A stretch of 18,206 bases of DNA from Bryobacterales bacterium. Its GTDB lineage: Bacteria; Acidobacteriota; Terriglobia; Bryobacterales; Bryobacteraceae. The stretch is from the NCBI GenBank assembly GCA_025456495.1, contig JALOKO010000017.1, forward strand, positions 1 through 18,206, in the 5' to 3' direction. The notes below the pieces were generated by a model. That model saw only the letters and a program-made list of their open reading frames with translations, had not been told where the DNA came from and ran no database searches. This document shows positions 1 through 6,527 of this stretch, piece after piece. The translations under genes were made by a program, and so were the position numbers. Positions within the stretch are counted from its first letter, which is position 1. Every line of letters starts with the position of its first letter.

Positions 1-288
1 AGTTTTCTGGATGAAAAGTACATGCCAGGACTGCTGGAGAACCTGGCCACGGAGCACTTCATCACTCCCCTGGACTTTGAGACCAAGCTCAACAGCTATC
101 TGGGCGCCGCGTTTTCCTTCGAGCCGGTGTTTACGCAATCGGCATGGTTTCGACCGCACAATGAGAGCGAGGATATCGGTAACCTGTTCTTTGTGGGCGC
201 CGGTACGCATCCAGGAGCCGGAATCCCGGGCGTGCTGTGCTCATCTAAAATCGCGGAGAACCTGGTGTGCGAACGAATTCCGGTATAG
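1..288 (+). CDS. crtI: Phytoene desaturase (CrtI family), C-terminal fragment
   Basis: The gene is cut by the window edge, leaving about the last 95 residues, open from base 1 to the TAG ending at 288. CrtI is an FAD-dependent, membrane-associated desaturase/isomerase that converts phytoene stepwise towards lycopene. The fragment ends in the family's signature C-terminal FAD-contact segment, NLFFVGAGTHPGAGIPGV, followed by SSKIAENLV. The upstream part (FITPLDFETKLNSYLGAAFS and the FRPHN stretch) also fits the family. The start of crtB lies inside its 3' end (22-base overlap), which indicates translational coupling. Product specificity (CrtI versus CrtN or CrtD) cannot be read from the C-terminus alone, but the C40-type synthase next door favours CrtI. 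Confidence 0.93.
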   Translation, partial: SFLDEKYMPGLLENLATEHFITPLDFETKLNSYLGAAFSFEPVFTQSAWFRPHNESEDIGNLFFVGAGTHPGAGIPGVLCSSKIAENLVCERIPV

Positions 289-1205
289 GCGACGCCCCCT
301 TGGACGTTCCTGTTGCGTCAGAGGCCTGCTACGCGCAGGCTGCCAGCGCAACGGCCGTGGGCTCAAAGAGCTTCTACTTCGCCACCCGGTTTTTCCCCGC
401 TCACCTGGCCAAAGCGGCGCACGCCGTGTACTGGTTCTGCCGTCATACGGATGACCTTGTGGATGAGGCCCCATCCAAGGAAGTGGGAGAAGCCCAACTG
501 GAAGCCTGGCAGGAGGCGCTGCTCGCGGCCTGGACTGCGGGCACCTCGTCCAACACCATCCTGCGCGTGTTTGTGGAGACGGCGCATCGGCATGGGATTC
601 CGTTGGAATACCCCATGGACCTCATTGAGGGGATGCGCATGGACCTGCGCGACACCCAGTACCGCACCTTCGAGGAACTGCGCGTGTTCTGCTATCGGGT
701 GGCGTCCGTCGTCGGGCTGATGATGTGCCATGTGATTGGCTTTCGTGAGCCTGCTCCCGCGCATGCCATCGACCTGGGCTACGCCCTGCAACTCACCAAC
801 ATCCTGCGCGACGTGGGCGAGGATCTTGGCCGTGGCCGGATTTACCTGCCCCACGAGGAGATGCAGCAGTTCGGCTATACCGCTGAGGACCTGCGCCAAG
901 GGATTCGCGACGAGCGCTTCCGGCTGCTGATGGAGTTTCAGATTGCGCGCGCGGAACGCTACTACGAGAGCGCCAAACCTGGCATTCGTCTGTTGCACTC
1001 CGATGGGCGCTTTGCGGTGCGCGTGGCGGCGGATGTATATCGTGGCATCCTGAAAGAGATTGTGGACAACGATTTTGATGTCTTTCACCGGCGCGCCGTG
1101 GTGCCGGCAACCCGCAAGTACTGGATTACGGCGCGCTCCATGGCCTTGCCCATGGCAAGACATACGTTGAACCGCCTCGCCTTCTGGAAATCCGTGAATG
1201 CTTAA
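267..1205 (+). CDS. crtB: Phytoene/squalene synthase family, phytoene synthase
   Basis: A protein of 312 aa, usual for CrtB. The enzyme condenses two geranylgeranyl diphosphates head-to-head through prephytoene diphosphate to phytoene, the committed step of C40 carotenoid synthesis. Both Asp-rich Mg-diphosphate motifs are present: TDDLVDE at residues 61-67 and DVGEDLGRGRIYLP from residue 182 (Asp182 and Asp186). The flanking SKSFYFATRFFP and YALQLTNILRD segments are typical. The start used is GTG at 267, inside crtI. A TTG at 300 is a possible later start, because conserved sequence begins only near residue 18. The stop overlaps the start of the molybdoenzyme gene by 8 bases. CrtM-like C30 activity cannot be formally excluded, but the CrtI-type partner argues for C40. 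Confidence 0.95.
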   Translation: MRTNSGIGDAPLDVPVASEACYAQAASATAVGSKSFYFATRFFPAHLAKAAHAVYWFCRHTDDLVDEAPSKEVGEAQLEAWQEALLAAWTAGTSSNTILRVFVETAHRHGIPLEYPMDLIEGMRMDLRDTQYRTFEELRVFCYRVASVVGLMMCHVIGFREPAPAHAIDLGYALQLTNILRDVGEDLGRGRIYLPHEEMQQFGYTAEDLRQGIRDERFRLLMEFQIARAERYYESAKPGIRLLHSDGRFAVRVAADVYRGILKEIVDNDFDVFHRRAVVPATRKYWITARSMALPMARHTLNRLAFWKSVNA

Positions 1206-2718
1206 GAAGACTATCCGCGATTCCTCCATCGCCACGTTGCTGGGACTCGCACCGCACTACCTCTCCTTCTACCTGTTCGGCACCGGACTACTCACGGAAT
1301 CCATCGCGGAATGGATCATGAAGAACACCCCGTCCGCGGCCGCGTTGTGGATTCTTTCCAATCTCGGCGCGTGGGCAAAACCCTTCGCCATGACGGGAGG
1401 CCTGTTCACGCTGGGCCTCTGCCTGTGGGTTCCCGCACTGTTGAGCTACTGGCGCAATCGCAAGTACGAGCGCTTTTTCATCCTCGTGGTGCTGGCCATT
1501 CCGGCCGTCGTTGTGATTCAGCGCTTCTTTGAGTTCCACTCGCTGGGAGGGTCGCTTTCCTTCTGGATACCCGCCCTGCTGGCCTTGATGGTGGTGGGCA
1601 AGCCCAGCCTGGAACTGATGGACGAGGATTGGGGCGAGGCCTCTGAGTACGCGATGCAATTTGTGGGCAGAGGCAAGCCGCGTCGTGATTTTCTAGCCTC
1701 CATCGGGGTGACTGCGCTACCCGTGGTGATGGGTGGAGGCGTGGTGGGCGTGGCCATTGAAAGCTATCTGCGAGAGTTGATGGCGGCCAATCGCGCCACC
1801 GAACCGGTCCCCTTATTTTCGTTTGACCAGCCGAAGGAAAACCCCCGCTTTCCACGCGGCTTGGTGCGTTCCTGGCTAACCCAGGTGGGCGACTTCTACC
1901 GGATGAGCAAGAACGCCGTGGACCCGGCCATTGATCCTCGCGGCTGGCGCCTTGAGGTGACCGCCGACGGCAAGCGCCTGGGCTCTTTCAGCTATGCGGA
2001 ACTGATGCGCCTGCCTCGCCAGGAACGGTTTGTCACGCTGCGCTGCATCAGCAACACGTTGAACAGTGACCTGATGGGGAACGCGGCCTGGAGCGGCATC
2101 CAGCTCAGCCAGTTGATCGCCCGCGACCGCGTGCCTACCAATGCCATCGCCGTAGCCTTTGAGGGTGTGGACGGGCACGGAGACAGCCTGTCGATTGACT
2201 ATGCGTTCAGCGACGAAACCCTGTTGGCGCTGGGCATGAACGGCAACACCCTTGACCGTCGTCATGGCTTTCCCATTCGTGTGCTGTGCCCCCGCTATTT
2301 CGGTTTCAAACACATCAAGTGGCTAAAAGAGATTCGCTTTGTCACCCAGCCCTACGTGGGCACTTATCAGAAGATGGGCTATGAGCGCGAAGCCCCCGTA
2401 CACACCATGTGCAGCATTGACAACGTCACCCGGGAGGCCGGGCGCTTGCTATGCGGCGGCATCGCCTTTGCGGGCAGCCGCGGTATCCAACGTGTGCAGG
2501 TGCGGCTGGGTGAAGCCGAGTGGGTGGACGCGGAACTGGAGACCGGGCTGTCCGCGTTAAGCTGGGTGCGCTATCGGGCCGAACTGGCTGACCTGGCGGA
2601 CGCAGCCACGCTGCAGGCGCGGGCGCAGGACGGCGCGGGCGCTTGGCAATCGGAGACCATTGTGCCGATGTTCCCGGCGGGCGTGGCCGGACCAACAATC
2701 CGCAAGCTGAAAGGATGA
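1198..2718 (+). CDS. Membrane-anchored molybdopterin-dependent oxidoreductase (sulfite oxidase fold)
   Basis: A protein of 506 aa. The first ~190 residues are hydrophobic, with probable membrane helices near 12-33, 65-84, 92-110 and 119-134. A twin-arginine-like motif follows (PRRDFLAS, Arg162-Arg163), then another hydrophobic helix at about 167-187. Residues 200-400 match the oxidoreductase molybdopterin-binding domain: LRCISN supplies Cys283 as the likely molybdenum ligand, followed by WSGIQLSQLI and the RHGFPIRVLCPRYFGFKHIKWLKEI segment. The C-terminus (402-506) resembles the beta-rich dimerisation domain of sulfite oxidases. It overlaps crtB by 8 bases and the glycosyltransferase follows after 6, so it belongs to the carotenoid operon. 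The substrate is unknown; oxidation of a carotenoid end group is a guess from position only. Electron partners and haem sites are not visible in this protein. Confidence 0.85.
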   Translation: MLKKTIRDSSIATLLGLAPHYLSFYLFGTGLLTESIAEWIMKNTPSAAALWILSNLGAWAKPFAMTGGLFTLGLCLWVPALLSYWRNRKYERFFILVVLAIPAVVVIQRFFEFHSLGGSLSFWIPALLALMVVGKPSLELMDEDWGEASEYAMQFVGRGKPRRDFLASIGVTALPVVMGGGVVGVAIESYLRELMAANRATEPVPLFSFDQPKENPRFPRGLVRSWLTQVGDFYRMSKNAVDPAIDPRGWRLEVTADGKRLGSFSYAELMRLPRQERFVTLRCISNTLNSDLMGNAAWSGIQLSQLIARDRVPTNAIAVAFEGVDGHGDSLSIDYAFSDETLLALGMNGNTLDRRHGFPIRVLCPRYFGFKHIKWLKEIRFVTQPYVGTYQKMGYEREAPVHTMCSIDNVTREAGRLLCGGIAFAGSRGIQRVQVRLGEAEWVDAELETGLSALSWVRYRAELADLADAATLQARAQDGAGAWQSETIVPMFPAGVAGPTIRKLKG

Positions 2719-2724
2719 CCCAAG

Positions 2725-3807
2725 ATGGCGGAGGAAATCACCGTCATGCCGGCGGCAATTCTTCTGGCGGTGGCGATGTTGGTGGTGGGTTGGAAGGCCC
2801 GCATCAGCTACCTGCGCCTGCCCGAAGTGCCGCAGTTGCCGAAGGCGCCTCGACCGGACCTGACGGTCATTGTCCCGGCGCGTAATGAGGAGGCCAACAT
2901 CGCGCGGGTGGTGGAAAGCTTTCCCGGCCTGCCGGTGATTGTGGTGAACGATGCCTCCACCGATGCCACCGAGAGTGCGGCCCGCAAGGCCGGGGCGCTG
3001 GTGGTGGACGCACCTCCACTCCCCCAGGGCGCCCTGGGAAAACCCAACGCCTGCCAGCGCGGAGCCAGCGCTGCCGACAGCCGCTGGCTCCTGTTCGTGG
3101 ACGCCGATACCTGGTATGCGCCGGAGTTCGCCGCCAGTTTCGTGGCCTACGCCGAAGCCGAGAAGCTCGAAATGGTGAGCAGTTTCCTGCGGCAACACAC
3201 CCTCACCGCGCCTGAGCGGGTGATTCTTCCCTACGCCTTCGCCCTGTACTTTGTGGGGGTGAATGCAGCCAACGTGAACTCCGCCATTTCCCGGGAAGCC
3301 CTTGCCAACGGGCAGTGCCTGCTGGTGCGTCGGGACGCCTATGAAAAACTGGGCGGCCATGCGGCGGTGCTGGATAGCGTGATTGAAGACGTCGCCCTCG
3401 CGCGCCTGGCCAAGGATAAGGAACTCATCACACGCGTGGTGCGGGCTGAGAGCATGGGCAACGTGCGCATGTACGATAGTCTGCCCGCCATCTGGCGGGG
3501 CTTTGAAAAGAACTCTTTCCGCTTTCTTCAGGTGAATCCGGTGAGTGGCGTGATTGTGGTGGCGGCCAGCATCATCTTCACCACCTTGCTTCCGCTGCTG
3601 GGCCTGCTGTTGCTGGAACGCCAATGGCTGGCGGCTGCGCTCTTCGCGCTGTCTCCGGGCGTGACGTTGCTGCCCTGGTATCGCACCCCGGCTGCGCTGT
3701 GGAGGGCGCCACTGGCCATCTATCTGTTCCAACTCATCGCCCTCAGCGGTATGGCCAAGACGATCCTGCGCGCCAAGACCAACTGGAAGGGACGCATGGT
3801 GGGATGA
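2725..3807 (+). CDS. Membrane glycosyltransferase family 2, probably carotenoid-modifying
   Basis: A protein of 360 aa with one N-terminal helix (about 8-22), a cytosolic GT-A domain and hydrophobic helices near 273-297, 300-316 and 328-345. GT2 motifs are in order: VIVPARNEE (48-56), NDASTD (75-80), a DAD-type metal site (VDADTW, Asp126 and Asp128), NGQCLLVRRDAY (195-206), the acceptor-base region ED (221-222) and a WRGFEKN segment at 257-263 in place of the usual QxxRW. The topology and the GKPNAC stretch recall CrtQ- and HpnB-like enzymes. Such enzymes transfer a sugar from a nucleotide donor to a lipid acceptor. Its position after crtI-crtB and before an acyltransferase makes a carotenoid acceptor likely but unproven. 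An AAAGGA Shine-Dalgarno at 2710-2715 serves ATG 2725. Confidence 0.87.
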   Translation: MAEEITVMPAAILLAVAMLVVGWKARISYLRLPEVPQLPKAPRPDLTVIVPARNEEANIARVVESFPGLPVIVVNDASTDATESAARKAGALVVDAPPLPQGALGKPNACQRGASAADSRWLLFVDADTWYAPEFAASFVAYAEAEKLEMVSSFLRQHTLTAPERVILPYAFALYFVGVNAANVNSAISREALANGQCLLVRRDAYEKLGGHAAVLDSVIEDVALARLAKDKELITRVVRAESMGNVRMYDSLPAIWRGFEKNSFRFLQVNPVSGVIVVAASIIFTTLLPLLGLLLLERQWLAAALFALSPGVTLLPWYRTPAALWRAPLAIYLFQLIALSGMAKTILRAKTNWKGRMVG

Positions 3808-4538
3808 GCGCCCCGCAAGCCGACGCAAACCAGCCGATCCAATACCCCGTCCCGTGGAAACTGGTGGCCGGCCTCACCGAACACATCTGGCGAGGCACGC
3901 GCACCGACGTGGACGCCTTCACCCGCGAAATTCTGGGCTACATCCAACCGCCTCCCCTTGTTGAGGGCCTGCAGCAACTTCCCGCCAGCCCCCGTTTTGT
4001 GCTGGTTGCCAATCACTACCAGCGCAAAGGACTGTGGATTCTCCATTCGGCGGGCGTGTTGACGCAGGCGATTCGGAATCACTACGGCCCAGGGGACCCC
4101 CCGGTGCGGTGGGTGGTAACCGCCAACTGGCCACCCTGGAAGTTCGGTCCCATCCAGTTCCGCTCACCAGGCGATATCCTGCTGCCGCGCGTCGCGCATG
4201 CGCTGCACTGCTACGCGATTCCGTTCGCGGGGAAGGATCCCAAACGCACCGCGAAAGCCTTGCGACGCCTGTTGCAGGAAGCCCGCCACGTGGACCGACC
4301 CATCGGGCTGTTCCCGGAGGGAGTGGCAGGCTCGGCGGGCGTCCTCACTGAGGCATTGCCTGGCATTGACCGGCTGTTGTTGCAACTGGCAAAGCTTGGC
4401 CTGCCCGCGGTGCCATGTGGCATATCAGAAGAGGGCCGCTTTGTAATCCGCTTCGGCAAACCTCTCAGCGTGGAGGAACTGAAAGCAGCCACCAACCCCG
4501 CCGCGCTGACAATGGAACGCATCCGGGAATTGATCTGA
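3804..4538 (+). CDS. PlsC-like (lysophospholipid-type) acyltransferase, altered HX4D motif
   Basis: A protein of 244 aa. The ATG at 3804 shares an ATGA with the glycosyltransferase stop, a translational-coupling signature, so it is preferred to the open frame that extends further upstream. The PlsC fold is recognised from VLVANHYQRKG (residues 67-75, the NH of motif I), LPRVAHAL/YAIPF in the middle, and GLFPEGVAG (168-176, motif III FPEG) followed by PAVPCGI. In the classical family His and Asp of HX4D form the catalytic dyad; here the position after His71-YQRK is Gly, not Asp. No obvious membrane helix is present. By analogy with CrtO of staphyloxanthin synthesis it may esterify a carotenoid glycoside. 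Alternatives are a phospholipid acyltransferase or a catalytically altered relative. Confidence 0.8.
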   Translation: MSAPQADANQPIQYPVPWKLVAGLTEHIWRGTRTDVDAFTREILGYIQPPPLVEGLQQLPASPRFVLVANHYQRKGLWILHSAGVLTQAIRNHYGPGDPPVRWVVTANWPPWKFGPIQFRSPGDILLPRVAHALHCYAIPFAGKDPKRTAKALRRLLQEARHVDRPIGLFPEGVAGSAGVLTEALPGIDRLLLQLAKLGLPAVPCGISEEGRFVIRFGKPLSVEELKAATNPAALTMERIRELI

Positions 4539-4592
4539 TCCGCCCGTGGATCTGATACGCCCGTGCTTCACGGACGCGCCCCGCTTCACGGA
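4533..4592. repeat. Short tandem repeats of 17 and 18 bp at a convergent gene junction
   Basis: Two 17-bp units, ATCTGATCCGCCCGTGG (4533-4549) and ATCTGATACGCCCGTGC (4550-4566), lie head to tail with two differences. The first contains the acyltransferase stop codon. A second direct repeat, GCTTCACGGA, follows at 4565-4574 and 4583-4592, 18 bp apart. CCGTG-CTT-CACGG (4561-4573) can form a small hairpin, but there is no T-run, so I do not call a terminator. The repeats lie between convergent genes. Confidence 0.75.
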
Positions 4593-4631
4593 TAGGGCAG
4601 TGCGTCACTCAGTCCACCCGTGCTGATTGAC

Positions 4632-5279
4632 TCAGCCAACCAGGGCCACTGCGGAAGGTTCGGGCTGGTCGGGCGGTTGGTGATTTTGCCGCAGTACATC
4701 CAGGAAAGCACGGCCCCAACGACGTCCGTTCGCCACCTGCAATTCGGTGCGCTGCAGGAAAACCAACATGCCCAGAATGTCGCTGTCCTTAGGCTTGGGG
4801 ACTTCGGGATGTTCGCGGAGCCGGGCTTCCAGTTCCGCGATGCGCGCGCGGACCCGGGAGGCGATTCCGGCGGCGTAAGGGTTGGACGGGCGAGCGTCGT
4901 AAATCAACCCGGACTGCAGGCTGCGGTAGCTTTGGATGAGCGCCGCGAGGGCCTCGCGGACATCGGCATCCACGCATTGAGGTTCCTCGCGCGCGGCGTA
5001 CCACAAGGCCTCGCCCAGGAAAAAACCCAGTCGTGCGTGATCCTCCAGATACTGCTGGGTAATCACGATATCCCGATGCGGAAGGGTGGCGGCATCCAAA
5101 TCGTGGAGGGCTTCGCGCTTGCGGGCTTCGCGCAAATACTCGCAGGAGAAGGGGCAGCGGATAGTCTCTTCGCGCTGCTGCCCGCAACAGGTGGAGCAGA
5201 TCGCGTCGCCCCGGGCCGGGCAGGCGCGCGCGGCTTTACGCGTGTTGCAAAGAGGGCATCTGGCTGCGTTGGCGGTCAT
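4632..5279 (-). CDS. Cys-rich zinc-binding-type protein of unknown function
   Basis: A protein of 215 aa. The start chosen is the ATG at 5279, because the eight-cysteine module begins right after it; the longer open frame to 5333 adds 18 residues that resemble nothing. Cysteines sit at 8, 11, 20, 28, 31, 32, 42 and 46, in the pattern CPLC-x8-C-x7-CSTCC-x9-C-x3-CEYL. That can hold two metal ions, most likely zinc. The remaining ~165 residues are mostly helical and include a conserved-looking DHARLGFFLGEALWYA stretch and an Arg/Glu-rich helix (about 137-155) that may be coiled coil. There is no signal peptide, so it is cytosolic. It lies downstream of two secreted-protein genes on the same strand, with a 117-base gap that could hold its own promoter. 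I do not recognise a function. Confidence 0.78.
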   Translation of the reverse strand: MTANAARCPLCNTRKAARACPARGDAICSTCCGQQREETIRCPFSCEYLREARKREALHDLDAATLPHRDIVITQQYLEDHARLGFFLGEALWYAAREEPQCVDADVREALAALIQSYRSLQSGLIYDARPSNPYAAGIASRVRARIAELEARLREHPEVPKPKDSDILGMLVFLQRTELQVANGRRWGRAFLDVLRQNHQPPDQPEPSAVALVG

Positions 5280-5326
5280 CCGATTCCTGCAATTGCCTCT
5301 GCCGATGATAGCGCAACCAACCAAGT

Positions 5327-5338
5327 CAGGCATGCCTG
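5327..5338. promoter_or_regulatory. 12-bp perfect palindrome upstream of the Cys-rich gene
   Basis: CAGGCATGCCTG is a perfect 12-bp palindrome 48 bases before the start of the minus-strand Cys-rich gene. A TATCAT hexamer on the minus strand (plus coordinates 5305-5310) could be its -10 box, which would put the palindrome at about the -35 position. No good -35 match is seen. This is a candidate operator seen by eye only; a palindrome of this size can occur by chance. Confidence 0.25.
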
Positions 5339-5396
5339 CGACAGCCTGTGGCGCCGGTAATAGGGAGCAGGATTGTCGCGCCGCAACCCGGGTCGC

Positions 5397-6431
5397 CTAC
5401 GAACCAGGCCGGGGCTTGTAGCCTGGACGCGCGCGGATGCGATACTTCTTGCCGCGCGGATCCGGCTTCAGTTCGACGCTGATTTCGCGGAAGTCCATGT
5501 TGGTGTTCACCTGGGGGTAGTAGGTGATGGTGTACGAATTGCCAAGGTCCTCGCGAATGGCCTCAAAGGCCTCCACCTGTTTCTGCCAACTGCGGGCGAA
5601 GTAGGCTTGGCCGCCGGTGCGCTCCGCAATGCGCTTGAAGACGTTGGTGGAGATGCGGTCCTGGTTGGCTTCCGCGGTGGAAATCACGTACAGCGGAATG
5701 CCCTCTTCTTCAGCGACGCGGCGCACATCGTCAGGGGCCACCATGCTGGCGCTGTCGGGGCCGTTGGAGAACACGATCACCACCTTGCGGCCCGGCACTT
5801 TGGAGGCATCGCGCAAGGTGAGCAGCAGTGCGTTATAGAGGGCAGAGTCATCCCCCACCACGGCGCCACGCAAGCCCTTGATGGCGTCGTTGCGATTGCG
5901 CGTCAGGTTGGTGGCGCGGGACAGGTTCCGGCTGAACGTGTAGACGGCAACCGAATCCGCATCATCCAGGCCACGTACGAAGTCAGCCACGGCGTCGGAA
6001 GCGTACACGAAGCCGCGATACATATAGTTGCTGGTGTCGAAGAGTACGAACACGTTCGTACCGGCCAGGGTATCGGCGAAGGATTCAGCCATCCGCCCGG
6101 CGGCGCCCTCGGGGGCAGAGGCGCGGACCGGAACAATGGGCTCCAAGCCGCCGTCATCCCGCACCCGCATCGCAGGCTGGTTACCCTCTGAGAAGGTGGC
6201 GATCTTCTGTACGATGCCATCCTCAAGGATGCGGAAATCACTGGGCTTCAGCCCGTTCACATAGCGTCCCTTGTCGTCAGTGACCGTGAAGCTGAGCACT
6301 ACCAGATTCGTGTCCACGCGAAAGACAGGGTCAGCCTCCTGGGCCAGGCCCGCGGTGCGCACGGCCACACCCACCAGCAAAACCATCACCAGGCTAAGCA
6401 GCATCCGGATTGAGCACATTTTCCGCTTCAC
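5397..6431 (-). CDS. Secreted VWFA domain protein, acidobacterial type
   Basis: A protein of 344 aa from GTG 6431. That start is preferred to ATG 6482 or 6419 because GAAGGGGA (6439-6446 on the plus strand) sits 7-8 bases upstream and the protein then begins with a Lys/Arg n-region and a hydrophobic core (about 8-26), with a likely cut near residue 30. After the signal peptide comes FRVDTNLVVLSFTVTDDKG and LKPSDFRILEDG, an opening typical of the VWFA-related proteins common in Acidobacteriota. The VWA domain spans about 125-300. Its metal site (MIDAS) reads FDTSNYM: Asp132 and Ser134 fit DxSxS, but the second Ser is Tyr136. The domain probably mediates protein binding outside the cytoplasm. 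The gene lies 96 bases downstream of the large secreted protein and could share its transcript. Confidence 0.88.
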   Translation of the reverse strand: MKRKMCSIRMLLSLVMVLLVGVAVRTAGLAQEADPVFRVDTNLVVLSFTVTDDKGRYVNGLKPSDFRILEDGIVQKIATFSEGNQPAMRVRDDGGLEPIVPVRASAPEGAAGRMAESFADTLAGTNVFVLFDTSNYMYRGFVYASDAVADFVRGLDDADSVAVYTFSRNLSRATNLTRNRNDAIKGLRGAVVGDDSALYNALLLTLRDASKVPGRKVVIVFSNGPDSASMVAPDDVRRVAEEEGIPLYVISTAEANQDRISTNVFKRIAERTGGQAYFARSWQKQVEAFEAIREDLGNSYTITYYPQVNTNMDFREISVELKPDPRGKKYRIRARPGYKPRPGS

Positions 6432-6527
6432 CGCATTGTCCCCTTCACGTTCGCGTCTACCCCGGCGCCAGTTGGTGAGCACCCGCCAGAAGTGCCACCT
6501 CCACGCCGCGCCGTGGACATTCTGGAT

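Noticed and set aside
363..1235. Minus-strand open frame (290 codons) opposite crtB
   Set aside because: Antisense shadow of a high-GC gene; crtB has both catalytic Asp motifs.
2557..3828. Long minus-strand open frame (423 codons) opposite the glycosyltransferase
   Set aside because: It is longer than the gene it opposes, but it is His/Gly/Arg-rich without motifs, while the plus strand has all GT2 motifs and tight operon spacing.
4561..4573. Rho-independent terminator after the carotenoid operon
   Set aside because: The hairpin CCGTG-CTT-CACGG has only five pairs and no T-run.
4620..5360. Plus-strand open frame (246 codons) opposite the Cys-rich gene
   Set aside because: No recognisable domain; the minus strand has a compact eight-Cys module.
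5373..6191. Plus-strand open frame (272 codons) opposite the VWFA gene
   Set aside because: Low-complexity Val/Gly/His composition typical of a shadow frame; the minus strand has signal peptide, Shine-Dalgarno and VWA fold.
6500..6515. Hairpin CCACG/CGTGG between the 1124-residue protein and VWFA genes as a terminator
   Set aside because: Short stem, no T-run on the minus strand; could occur by chance in GC-rich DNA.
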